From an uncultured Bacteroidales bacterium (lineage in GTDB: Bacteria > Bacteroidota > Bacteroidia > Bacteroidales > WCHB1-69), in the NCBI GenBank assembly GCA_937949745.1, contig CALECM010000137.1:1-16658 (forward strand): a stretch of DNA of 16,658 nt, written 5' to 3'. This document shows positions 7,851 to 14,812 of the stretch, piece by piece. Numbering within the stretch: position 1 is the stretch's first letter; each line of letters begins with the position of its first letter. The notes under the pieces were generated by a model, which did no database searches, had not been told where the DNA came from, and saw only the letters and a list, made by a program, of their open reading frames with translations. The position numbers and the translations under genes were made by a program.

Positions 7851-9371
7851 TTACGGTGTCCTGATCCATTTGTATGCTTCCCCGAAATAATTACTGATAT
7901 CGGAAGCTATAAGGCTTTCAAAAGACTCTTTGTCGCTAACCGCTATGTCGGCCGCAAGTCCATGTAAATAGACTCCGGTCAGAGCCGCGGTTTCGGGCGT
8001 GTACCCTTTAGACAACAATGCCAGCAGCAATCCGGTCAATACGTCGCCGCTCCCGGCCGTAGCCATACCCGGATTACCGGTGCTGTTAAAGAAAAGCTTT
8101 CCGTCCGGCATGGCAATAGCAGTATTAGCTCCTTTGAGTATTACAACCAGATTATATTTTTGGGCGAAGCGAACCAGTTTATCCAGGCGGTCGAAATCGT
8201 TTTCCGGTTTACCGGCTAACCTTTCAAATTCTTTCAAATGAGGTGTCAGGATAGAGCGGTCCGGGATAAAGCCCAGCCAGGTTTTATTTTCCGAAAGAAT
8301 ATTAAGGGCATCGGCGTCAATAATGATCGGGGAGTGTATCTCATCGAGAAGATTCCCGAAAGCGCTGACTGTGACTTGTCTTTTCCCGATACCGGGACCG
8401 ATGGCTATCGTATTCACAGCCGGTAACATCTCGAGGTCTATTTTCGAAAACGAATCAGGATCCGGATCAATATTCAGCAATGCTTCAGGAACCGCAGCGG
8501 TTACGAGTGTGCCGACTTTTTCCGGAGTATGGACCGTCACTTTACCTATACCTCCCCGTAAAGCGCTTTTCGCTGCTAAAACGGCGGCTCCGGGCATTCC
8601 GGCAGACCCCGCTATCAATAATCCGTGTCCGTTCGTGCCTTTATGGTCGAATTGTCCCGGCGGTTTGATCAATCGGTTTACCAATGATTTGTCTATAATG
8701 GGGAATCCTCCCCGGATATCCGGCGGGATTTTTAAACCGATATCTATCACAGCGGTTTTGCCCACTCTGAACGCATTTTCAGGCAACAGGTAAGCCAGTT
8801 TCTGGAATTGAAAAGTGTAAGTATATGAAGCGCGGACGCAGGGCGCGTTTTGCGGAGTATGCTGATCAGGAAATAAACCCGACGGTACGTCCACCGCTAT
8901 CGTAACGGCTTCCGATTGGTTAATCCTGTTGATGATTTCTGAGAACTCACCTTCCAATATCCTGGATATACCGATGCCGAATAAGGCATCTATGATTAAT
9001 AAGTTATTTTCCGGAGCAAATCCGTTCCATGCATCAAACGGATAGATTTTCAGGTTGGATATTTTTAACCGGTTCAGCCTGTCGAGATTTTCCTGATTCT
9101 CTTGCGTCACTTTCGAGTTCCCGGAGCAAATTACGGTTTCTACCGGATACCCCTCCTGAGCCAATAAACGCGCAATCACCAATCCGTCGCCTCCGTTATT
9201 TCCCGGTCCGCAGAAAACAACAATGCTTTCAAAGATTGACAGATCCAGCGATTTGAGTAAATGTTCCGTAAAACGTGAACCGGCACGTTCCATCAATTCG
9301 AGTGAAGTGACGGGTTCATCCTGCATGGTAAATAATTCCGACTCTCTTATACCTTTGACCGGAAGTATCAT
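7851..9371 (-). CDS. nnr: Bifunctional NAD(P)H-hydrate epimerase / ADP-dependent NAD(P)HX dehydratase
   Basis: Repairs hydrated NADH and NADPH (NAD(P)HX). The N-terminal YjeF_N half epimerises the R form to S, and the C-terminal ribokinase-like half dehydrates S-NAD(P)HX using ADP. The 506 residues contain both domains in the usual fusion. The epimerase part is about 1-215, with CGPGNNGGDG (54-63), IIDALFG around Asp128 and DVPSG (161-165). The dehydratase part is about 225-500, with KGTNGHGLLIAG (244-255), GPGIG (325-329), DADAL (352-356), TPHLKEFERL (376-385) and GSGDVLTG (440-447) containing the catalytic Asp443. All motifs are intact. Gaps to neighbours are the largest in the block (56 bp upstream, 68 bp downstream), so a separate promoter is possible, but I see no TAnnTTTG box there. 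Confidence 0.95.
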   Translation of the reverse strand: MILPVKGIRESELFTMQDEPVTSLELMERAGSRFTEHLLKSLDLSIFESIVVFCGPGNNGGDGLVIARLLAQEGYPVETVICSGNSKVTQENQENLDRLNRLKISNLKIYPFDAWNGFAPENNLLIIDALFGIGISRILEGEFSEIINRINQSEAVTIAVDVPSGLFPDQHTPQNAPCVRASYTYTFQFQKLAYLLPENAFRVGKTAVIDIGLKIPPDIRGGFPIIDKSLVNRLIKPPGQFDHKGTNGHGLLIAGSAGMPGAAVLAAKSALRGGIGKVTVHTPEKVGTLVTAAVPEALLNIDPDPDSFSKIDLEMLPAVNTIAIGPGIGKRQVTVSAFGNLLDEIHSPIIIDADALNILSENKTWLGFIPDRSILTPHLKEFERLAGKPENDFDRLDKLVRFAQKYNLVVILKGANTAIAMPDGKLFFNSTGNPGMATAGSGDVLTGLLLALLSKGYTPETAALTGVYLHGLAADIAVSDKESFESLIASDISNYFGEAYKWIRTP

Positions 9372-9427
9372 ATTATTCTAATTAGAAATATTCTTATTTG
9401 TGACCTGCACGATGGCAGGGTGGATTC

Positions 9428-9907
9428 TTATCTTAAACGGTCGGCGGAGCGTATCAGTTTTTCATCCTTCTTGATCGCATTATTCGCCAGGAACAGACCT
9501 GCCGCCGCGGGAATCAGGCATGCCAGTATCCAGTAATTGTATTGGATAGGGTCATCCGGTCCCAGTAATCCTTGCTTAACGAATACAAGGCTGGGATAGA
9601 TATAGAGCATTAATAAGATGGCGAAAAGGAAAATGAACATATTCGCGTATACGACCTTGATCTGTCTCGACCGGTTTTTATACAGGAAAATAGCTACTAT
9701 CGAAAAAATAGCGGAAATGATCAGGGTTAAGCCCAGATATAGTGTCGACATATAGATGCCGCCATCCGGTGTACGGTCTTTCACGACAAAAGCATTATAT
9801 TCAAAACCGTAATCAGCGGTAGCAAAATAACCGATAGGGATAAACAACAAAATGATGGTAGCTACTGCGGCGATCGCCAGGTAAATTGTTTGAATTCTTT
9901 GAATCAT
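9428..9907 (-). CDS. DUF4293 family four-helix membrane protein
   Basis: A 159-residue integral membrane protein. It opens with MIQRIQTIYLAIAA, the typical start of the Bacteroidota DUF4293 family. Hydrophobic segments lie at about 7-29, 53-76, 85-108 and 123-145, giving four predicted transmembrane helices with a short charged C-terminal tail (KKDEKLIRSADRLR) that is probably cytoplasmic. A loop of about 24 residues between helices 1 and 2 carries acidic and aromatic residues. No catalytic motif is visible and the function is unknown. It follows the LEA-like lipoprotein gene by 23 bp and is probably cotranscribed with it. Family assignment is from recognition of the N-terminus and overall layout. 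Confidence 0.78.
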   Translation of the reverse strand: MIQRIQTIYLAIAAVATIILLFIPIGYFATADYGFEYNAFVVKDRTPDGGIYMSTLYLGLTLIISAIFSIVAIFLYKNRSRQIKVVYANMFIFLFAILLMLYIYPSLVFVKQGLLGPDDPIQYNYWILACLIPAAAGLFLANNAIKKDEKLIRSADRLR

Positions 9908-9930
9908 GTTTAAGGTTTTTAAATTGGTGA

Positions 9931-10512
9931 TTATTGAAGCGTGTGATTAAGCGTAATATAAGGTAATTTCTGGATAGTACTTCCTAACTCCACCCAGGGC
10001 CTGAATTTCAGGGAAACATTGGAAGGTTCTCCATTCCCGTACCTGGTAAGGTTGGAGGCGAAATTTACGATGCTGGACAGCGCATCTCCCGAAAGCAACT
10101 GTTCTAAATCCACATTCATTCCGATAGGAATTATCGCCTCTCCTCCGTTGGGGGCTACATAGAGATCCTGGTTGTTATTTTCACCTGACGTTAACTGGGT
10201 CTGGTCCAGCTGGAGCGCGTAATCAAAACCTTTGATCCCCGAAGCCGGCCTCGAAGTATTATTGACGGCCAATACATTCGCATCAAAATTCAGGTTAAAA
10301 TTACGTTGCGCGATCGCTGTTGCAGCATTCGCCAGGTCTATAATGGAAAGATCGCTGACATTGTGGATATTGGAAAGATTGATACCGGCCCATGTGATGT
10401 TTCCGATATTATTGAGTTTGTATTTGCAATTAATTAAATTGAGCGTTTCCTCGATCCGGTCACATCCGGCGAGCATAGTTATTCCGAGTAGTAAAAAGAG
10501 TACTTTTTTCAT
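9931..10512 (-). CDS. Lipoprotein, probable LEA14/WHy-like domain
   Basis: A 193-residue predicted lipoprotein. The signal peptide MKKVLFLLLGITMLAGC has a good lipobox (LAGC) with the acylated Cys17. The mature chain begins DRIEE, which is acidic and may favour surface or outer-membrane sorting in this phylum; that is inference. The body alternates short hydrophobic strands with Asn/Ser-rich turns. It resembles small Bacteroidota lipoproteins of the LEA type 2 (LEA14/WHy) fold: NCKYKLNNIGNITWAGINLS near the start, FNLNFDANVLAVNNTSR, then QLTSG and VSLKFRPWVEL. No enzyme motif is seen. The stop of the upstream dipeptidyl peptidase III gene lies 6 bp before its start, so it is almost certainly in the same transcript. 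The biological role is unknown. Confidence 0.7.
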   Translation of the reverse strand: MKKVLFLLLGITMLAGCDRIEETLNLINCKYKLNNIGNITWAGINLSNIHNVSDLSIIDLANAATAIAQRNFNLNFDANVLAVNNTSRPASGIKGFDYALQLDQTQLTSGENNNQDLYVAPNGGEAIIPIGMNVDLEQLLSGDALSSIVNFASNLTRYGNGEPSNVSLKFRPWVELGSTIQKLPYITLNHTLQ

Positions 10513-10518
10513 GAGTTT

Positions 10519-12576
10519 TTATTTTAAATAATTGTATTTTTGATCATAATAGACCATTTGTTGCGTATAATTATCGACATATTCAATCTCGATGTCCACT
10601 ATCTGATCATTTTTCATCACCGGTACGAATACGGGATTTACAAATCCTCCGTAAGGCGCCACATCTAATAAGGCATACCGGCTCCTGATTTCTTTATGTA
10701 ACTCCGGGTCGATTTTCACCCCGTAATTTTCGACCAATTTCCTGGCGGCATTATAATCCCCGGTGGATTTGATACGTTGTACTTCCCTGAGGAGTTGCCC
10801 GATGAGGTCACGTAATTTTTCATAATCGTTAATCACCACGTAAGTCTTATTGTCCCTCTTGAACATTTCGATCACATTGTCTTCGAGTCCGGCTTCATAG
10901 CACCAACGGGCGATGATAGCGCGGTTGCGCATGTGGGATTGGGTAATCACGTTCCCCGGTTCGATCCGGTTCAGTTGAAGCATCAATCCGTTCATAATAT
11001 ATTTATAGTAACAGGCATAATAAGCTTCTTCATTGGGAAGTAATCCGAGTTCCACCATTTTCGGATCGGCGATAAAATAGAGGGAGAAAAGATCGGCACG
11101 GGTTTCTTCAATGGCGGAATGATAATTTTTTAAAGCGTCATCGTCCACGCCCGGTAACATTTGTCCCGAGCCATGCCCCACACATTCATGCAGATCCACC
11201 TGTATATTTTCCGTCAGGAAACCATATTTTTCCTGTAATCCCACTTCATATTCCGAATTATAGAATTCATAGGCATAGCCGCTTTGCATGCGGGCCTGGT
11301 CGTAAGCGTACATAATATTATGAATGGTTACCGATTTGGACCCGAAATCTTTACGTATCCAGTTGGCGTTGGGCAGGTTAATGCCGATAGGAGTAGCCGG
11401 ATAACAATCGCCCCCCAGTTGGGCCGCAATGATCACTTTAGCTGCAACACCTTTTACTTCCCTTTTTTTGAATTCAGAGGAAACAGGAGAATGGTCTTCG
11501 AACCATTGGGCGTTCTGGCTGATAATCTCTGTTCTTTCGCTGTTTTTGACATCCTTGAAATTAACCATCGCTTCCCAGGTAGCTTTTCTTCCCAGCGGAT
11601 CTGAATACACTTCAATAAATCCGTTCACGTAATCCACATGGGAATCCACATCGGTTACCCATAATACGTTATATTCATCCCATACCTTCAGGTCTCCCGT
11701 CTGGTAATATTCGATTAGTTTCTGGATATGCAACTTTTGGATTTCATTCTCAGCGACAGTAATGGCTTTTTCCAGCCAATAGATGATCCTTTCGATCGCA
11801 TCCGAATAAAGGCGTCCCATCATATAAGGCACTTCCACCACTTTTCCGGCTTCATTTTTGATCACTTTGCTATTTAGTCCGTAAGATACGGGTCTCTCCG
11901 GATTAGCCTGTTTATCATTTTTTTTCAGAAGAGCATAAAAATTCTCCACTTCATATTGGGTTACTCCTTCGTAAAAATTTACGGCTGATCTCGATACCAG
12001 GTCGCCGTTATGGGCGATTTTAACCGGCGCTATACGCGGGTTAAAGATAATGTCCGTGATCCGTTTGCTAAAATCCTCAAAGGATTCGTCTTCTTCGTAA
12101 GGTAAGTCATGCTGGCTTGAAAGGGCCAGGAGGTTCCCGAAATATTCCTCTGAGATTTCCGGAAAGAACTTCTCATTGCCGTAATGGTGATGTATTCCGT
12201 TGGAGAACCAAAATCTTTTGGCATATACCAGGAACTGGATCCATTCATCGGTATTTTTATTCCCGCTATAGGTATTGATGATATTGTCAATGGTAGCCTT
12301 AACCGCCAGGTTATACCGGCAATTCTGGTCATATAAAATATCCCTTCCACACAGAGCGGCTTCACTGAGGTAGTAGACCAATGTTTTTTGCTGCAGGGTC
12401 AACTCGTCCCAATCGTCGACGGTATAACGCATGATCTCAACATCGGCAAACCTGTCGATGACGTAATTGAAATCGTCCATGTTTTCCGAAGTAGTTGCGG
12501 GAACCGGCCGGGGTCGGTTACAAGAAGAAAAAATTGCTAATAATATCATGAAAATTACAACACTATAGTTCCTCAT
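10519..12576 (-). CDS. Dipeptidyl peptidase III (peptidase family M49), lipoprotein
   Basis: Zinc exopeptidase that removes dipeptides from the N-terminus of oligopeptides. The start chosen is ATG at 12576 (685 residues). The reading frame is open further upstream, but only this start gives a proper signal peptide (MRNYSVVIFMILLAIFSSC) with lipobox Cys19, and it leaves room for a promoter box. The zinc motif is HECVGH at 463-468 (ligands His463 and His468, catalytic Glu464). The second motif EETRAD at 490-495 supplies Glu491. The 23-residue spacing matches the enzyme from Bacteroides thetaiotaomicron, which as I recall has HECLGH. The usual eukaryotic form has HELLGH. The lipid anchor places the enzyme in the periplasm or on the outer membrane. 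It is the first gene of the minus-strand block and is divergent from a DUF819 transporter-like gene. Confidence 0.93.
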   Translation of the reverse strand: MRNYSVVIFMILLAIFSSCNRPRPVPATTSENMDDFNYVIDRFADVEIMRYTVDDWDELTLQQKTLVYYLSEAALCGRDILYDQNCRYNLAVKATIDNIINTYSGNKNTDEWIQFLVYAKRFWFSNGIHHHYGNEKFFPEISEEYFGNLLALSSQHDLPYEEDESFEDFSKRITDIIFNPRIAPVKIAHNGDLVSRSAVNFYEGVTQYEVENFYALLKKNDKQANPERPVSYGLNSKVIKNEAGKVVEVPYMMGRLYSDAIERIIYWLEKAITVAENEIQKLHIQKLIEYYQTGDLKVWDEYNVLWVTDVDSHVDYVNGFIEVYSDPLGRKATWEAMVNFKDVKNSERTEIISQNAQWFEDHSPVSSEFKKREVKGVAAKVIIAAQLGGDCYPATPIGINLPNANWIRKDFGSKSVTIHNIMYAYDQARMQSGYAYEFYNSEYEVGLQEKYGFLTENIQVDLHECVGHGSGQMLPGVDDDALKNYHSAIEETRADLFSLYFIADPKMVELGLLPNEEAYYACYYKYIMNGLMLQLNRIEPGNVITQSHMRNRAIIARWCYEAGLEDNVIEMFKRDNKTYVVINDYEKLRDLIGQLLREVQRIKSTGDYNAARKLVENYGVKIDPELHKEIRSRYALLDVAPYGGFVNPVFVPVMKNDQIVDIEIEYVDNYTQQMVYYDQKYNYLK

Positions 12577-12628
12577 TTTGTTGATTTTTATGTCTTTATT
12601 ATTGAAATTGTTTTGTATCCCATTGAGG

Positions 12629-12636
12629 CAAAAATA
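12629..12636 (-). promoter_or_regulatory. Putative -7 box (TAnnTTTG) for the DPP III operon
   Basis: The minus strand reads TATTTTTG here, matching the Bacteroidota -7 consensus TAnnTTTG. It lies 52 nt upstream of the chosen DPP III start codon, in an A/T-rich region. No convincing -33 TTTG is visible about 20 nt further upstream, so the call rests on the -7 match and position alone. Confidence 0.45.
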
Positions 12637-12731
12637 CAAAAATTAAATGAAGGTTAATTTATAATCCCGTATTGAATATCATTAATGAATTTCCTTAATA
12701 ATTATTGAAAACACTAAAAGGAAAAAAGGAG

Positions 12732-12739
12732 TATTTTTG
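12732..12739 (+). promoter_or_regulatory. Putative -7 box (TAnnTTTG) for the DUF819 gene
   Basis: TATTTTTG matches the Bacteroidota -7 consensus TAnnTTTG and lies 35 nt before the ATG of the DUF819 gene. The nearest upstream TTG is at 12705-12707, a gap of 24 nt, somewhat longer than the usual 19-20. The call is therefore reasonable but not certain. Confidence 0.5.
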
Positions 12740-12774
12740 CAAAGCATTTTTTAAGATTTACACACTTAACGATT

Positions 12775-13953
12775 ATGAGAGTTCTTGTCATTACCCTGAT
12801 CTACATTATATCTCCGTTCGTCGTCATTTTTTTATTCCGGAAATATAAAATTGCCCAGCAGATAGGTACGGTTATTATCGCTTACGCGATCGGTATCGTG
12901 ATGGCTTTGACGGGTTTTGTACCTTCGGCCGGACAGGAGGGGCATGAGACCATCAGAACCATCCAACAATGGATGCAGAATATTACGGTTCCGCTGGCTA
13001 TACCGCTGATGCTATTTAATTGCGATTTTAAACTATGGACCAAGTCTTTGCCTAAAACGGTGGCTGCTCTGGTCGGCGGACTTCTTTCCGTAATCATTGC
13101 CGTGGTCGTTGCTTTTTTCATATTCCGGTCAACCGGGATAGAAGATCTTTCCAATATTGCTGCGATGATGGTCGGCATTTATACCGGCGGGACTATGAAT
13201 TTTTACGCATTGGGAGCAGCCCTGAATGTAAATCCCGATACGATTGTGATTGCTTATACATTTGAAATGCTGATCACGTTCCCGCTCATACTCTTTATTG
13301 TGGGTGGCGGATACAAATTATTCCGGAAATTATTGCCTTTCAAGGATCAATCCGCGGCGATCGATACGGGGGAATACCGTTCGCTGGAAGAAAACGGCAT
13401 TGAAAACTACAGGGGGATTTTAAATACCAGGGTTTTCCCTAAAACATTGCTGGCCATATCGATTTCATTACTATTCCTTGCGATAGGGGCCGGTTTATCC
13501 TTCCTGATCACCGGAAAACTTAATGAGATGGTCATTATCCTTACGATAACTACTTTAGGGATCGCGGCTTCTTTTAACAGGAAAATCCGGGAATTGCCAA
13601 AAACCTTTGAGTTGGGAATGTTTTTTATCCTGATATTCAGCGTGGTAGTAGCCTCCCAGTTCGATATTTACAGTATCAACAGCGGTGCCGTGCATATTTT
13701 CCTGTTTATCCTTTTCGTGATGTTGGTTTCGGTCATACTTCACCTTATATTTTCCCGGATATCCAAAGTGCCGGGAGATTTGTTTACAGTGGCCCATGTT
13801 GCGCTCCTCTGTTCTCCGCCATTCGTACCTCCCGTCGTGGGTGCCATGAAGAACAAGAAAGTATTGATCAGCGGTATCGTGATCGGATTGGTGGGATATG
13901 CAGTGGGTACTTATCTCGGCGTTTTACTGGCACAATTCTTTAAACTATTTTAA
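12775..13953 (+). CDS. DUF819 family multi-pass membrane protein (YjcL-like)
   Basis: A 392-residue integral membrane protein with about ten to eleven hydrophobic segments, including about 5-22, 28-48, 96-117, 127-150, 157-179, 222-247, 281-295, 305-327 and 363-390. The conserved GIYTGGTMNF (134-143) and the proline-rich SPPFVPPVVGA (347-357) before the last helix fit the DUF819 family, which includes B. subtilis YjcL. Two half-repeats joined by a polar loop (about 185-215) suggest a secondary-transporter-like fold, but the substrate is unknown. A TATTTTTG box lies 35 nt upstream. The gene stands alone: the next plus-strand gene starts 191 bp later. It is divergent from DPP III, so handling of peptides or amino acids is conceivable but unproven. 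Confidence 0.82.
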   Translation: MRVLVITLIYIISPFVVIFLFRKYKIAQQIGTVIIAYAIGIVMALTGFVPSAGQEGHETIRTIQQWMQNITVPLAIPLMLFNCDFKLWTKSLPKTVAALVGGLLSVIIAVVVAFFIFRSTGIEDLSNIAAMMVGIYTGGTMNFYALGAALNVNPDTIVIAYTFEMLITFPLILFIVGGGYKLFRKLLPFKDQSAAIDTGEYRSLEENGIENYRGILNTRVFPKTLLAISISLLFLAIGAGLSFLITGKLNEMVIILTITTLGIAASFNRKIRELPKTFELGMFFILIFSVVVASQFDIYSINSGAVHIFLFILFVMLVSVILHLIFSRISKVPGDLFTVAHVALLCSPPFVPPVVGAMKNKKVLISGIVIGLVGYAVGTYLGVLLAQFFKLF

Positions 13954-14099
13954 GTCTATCCATCCGGTTAAGAGTTTTCATCGGAAAAAACGATCGTACG
14001 AAAAAATATTTATTTTGAATATTTTACCCTGTCACGGATTACTTTGAAATAATGAAAGGAAAATCATCCGTAAAAACAATATTTAGTTATAAATAGTGT

Positions 14100-14107
14100 T
14101 ATTTTTG
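14100..14107 (+). promoter_or_regulatory. Putative -7 box (TAnnTTTG) for the MORN lipoprotein/OstA operon
   Basis: TATTTTTG lies 37 nt before the lipoprotein start codon and is followed by CAG. It is the third copy of the same octamer in front of a gene in this window. There is no clear TTTG at -33; TTTAG at 14082-14086 is the closest candidate but is badly spaced. The region 13954-14099 holds no open reading frame and no clear terminator for the DUF819 gene. Confidence 0.5.
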
Positions 14108-14144
14108 CAGGTTATTTCTATACATATATATAAATAAATTGCCG

Positions 14145-14804
14145 ATGAGAAAATTAATATACGGATTGATCATATTGAGTCTGGCTTCATTATCGACAGC
14201 CTGTAAAGAAGTACGTAAAGAATATTTCCCGAACGGCCGGGTAAAGTCCGAAACGGAATACCGTTTCGGGAAAGAAAACGGGAAAATGGTATTCTTTGAT
14301 GAAGGATACAACCGGCCTACATTGGAAGTAACCATGAAAAAAGGAAAAAAGAACGGAAAGCTTTACCGTTATTTTTTCAATGGAACCATAGAATCGGAAT
14401 CCTATTTTGTCAATGATATCCAGGAAGGAGTGGAAACGGTTTATGATTTAACGGGATTTAAAGCTGTTGAAACTCATTATGAGAACGGGAAAAAGAACGG
14501 TCCTTATCATTCCTGGCACGAAAAAGACATATTGAAGGAGCAGGGCGCTTTTAAAGATGATATGTTTGACGGAGAATGGCTTTATTACGATACCCGCGGG
14601 TTCCTGGTAGGAGAGGGGAAGTTTGACAGGGGAACGGGCGAACAGCATACGTATGATTCCAAAGGTAATCTGGTAAAGATCACCAATTATGCCAATAACC
14701 TTAAAAACGGTCCGGAAATTGAATTTACGCCGTCGGGAGATACGTTAAGGGTAATTATCTTTAAAGATGACAGGATCGAGAAAATGGAGCAGTTTAAACC
14801 ATAG
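14145..14804 (+). CDS. MORN-type repeat lipoprotein (YwqK-like)
   Basis: A 219-residue predicted lipoprotein. ATG 14145 is preferred over the in-frame TTG at 14139 because it begins a standard signal peptide (MRKLIYGLIILSLASLSTAC, lipobox Cys20). The mature part is built of about seven repeats of roughly 24 residues at about 26-53, 58-80, 81-104, 105-128, 129-152, 153-174 and 175-198. Each has the pattern of a basic or polar turn with NG or DG followed by aromatic strands (for example GKKNGKLYRYFFNG, DDMFDGEWLYYD). This is the MORN_2/YwqK repeat type. Databases often label such proteins as a toxin-antitoxin antitoxin, but nothing here supports a toxin partner. The OstA-like gene follows 8 bp later, so a role in the cell envelope is more likely. 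The exact function is unknown. Confidence 0.8.
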   Translation: MRKLIYGLIILSLASLSTACKEVRKEYFPNGRVKSETEYRFGKENGKMVFFDEGYNRPTLEVTMKKGKKNGKLYRYFFNGTIESESYFVNDIQEGVETVYDLTGFKAVETHYENGKKNGPYHSWHEKDILKEQGAFKDDMFDGEWLYYDTRGFLVGEGKFDRGTGEQHTYDSKGNLVKITNYANNLKNGPEIEFTPSGDTLRVIIFKDDRIEKMEQFKP

Positions 14805-14812
14805 TTATATTG

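Larger units (their letters stand above)
12577..12774. other. Divergent intergenic region between the DPP III and DUF819 genes
   Basis: A 198-bp A/T-rich region between two divergently transcribed genes. It holds one TATTTTTG box facing each way (minus strand at 12629-12636, plus strand at 12732-12739), with about 95 bp between them. I see no open reading frame, tRNA or long inverted repeat in it. Whether the two promoters share a regulator cannot be told from the sequence. Confidence 0.6.

Noticed and set aside
9404..9419. Small stem-loop CCTGC/GCAGG between DUF4293 and nnr as a terminator
   Set aside because: The stem is only 5 bp and no T-run follows on the minus strand, so termination is not supported.
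12030..12365. Open frame of 111 codons on the minus strand in another frame of the DPP III gene
   Set aside because: It overlaps conserved DPP III coding on the same strand and shows no start context or domain of its own.
12577..12639. Longer DPP III start at 12639, adding 21 residues
   Set aside because: The extra residues (Asn/Lys-rich) would bury the lipobox signal peptide and run through the probable -7 promoter box; the start at 12576 fits better.
14145..14804. Toxin-antitoxin system suggested by the common 'YwqK family antitoxin' label
   Set aside because: No toxin-like small gene is adjacent, and the protein is a lipoprotein linked to an OstA-like gene.
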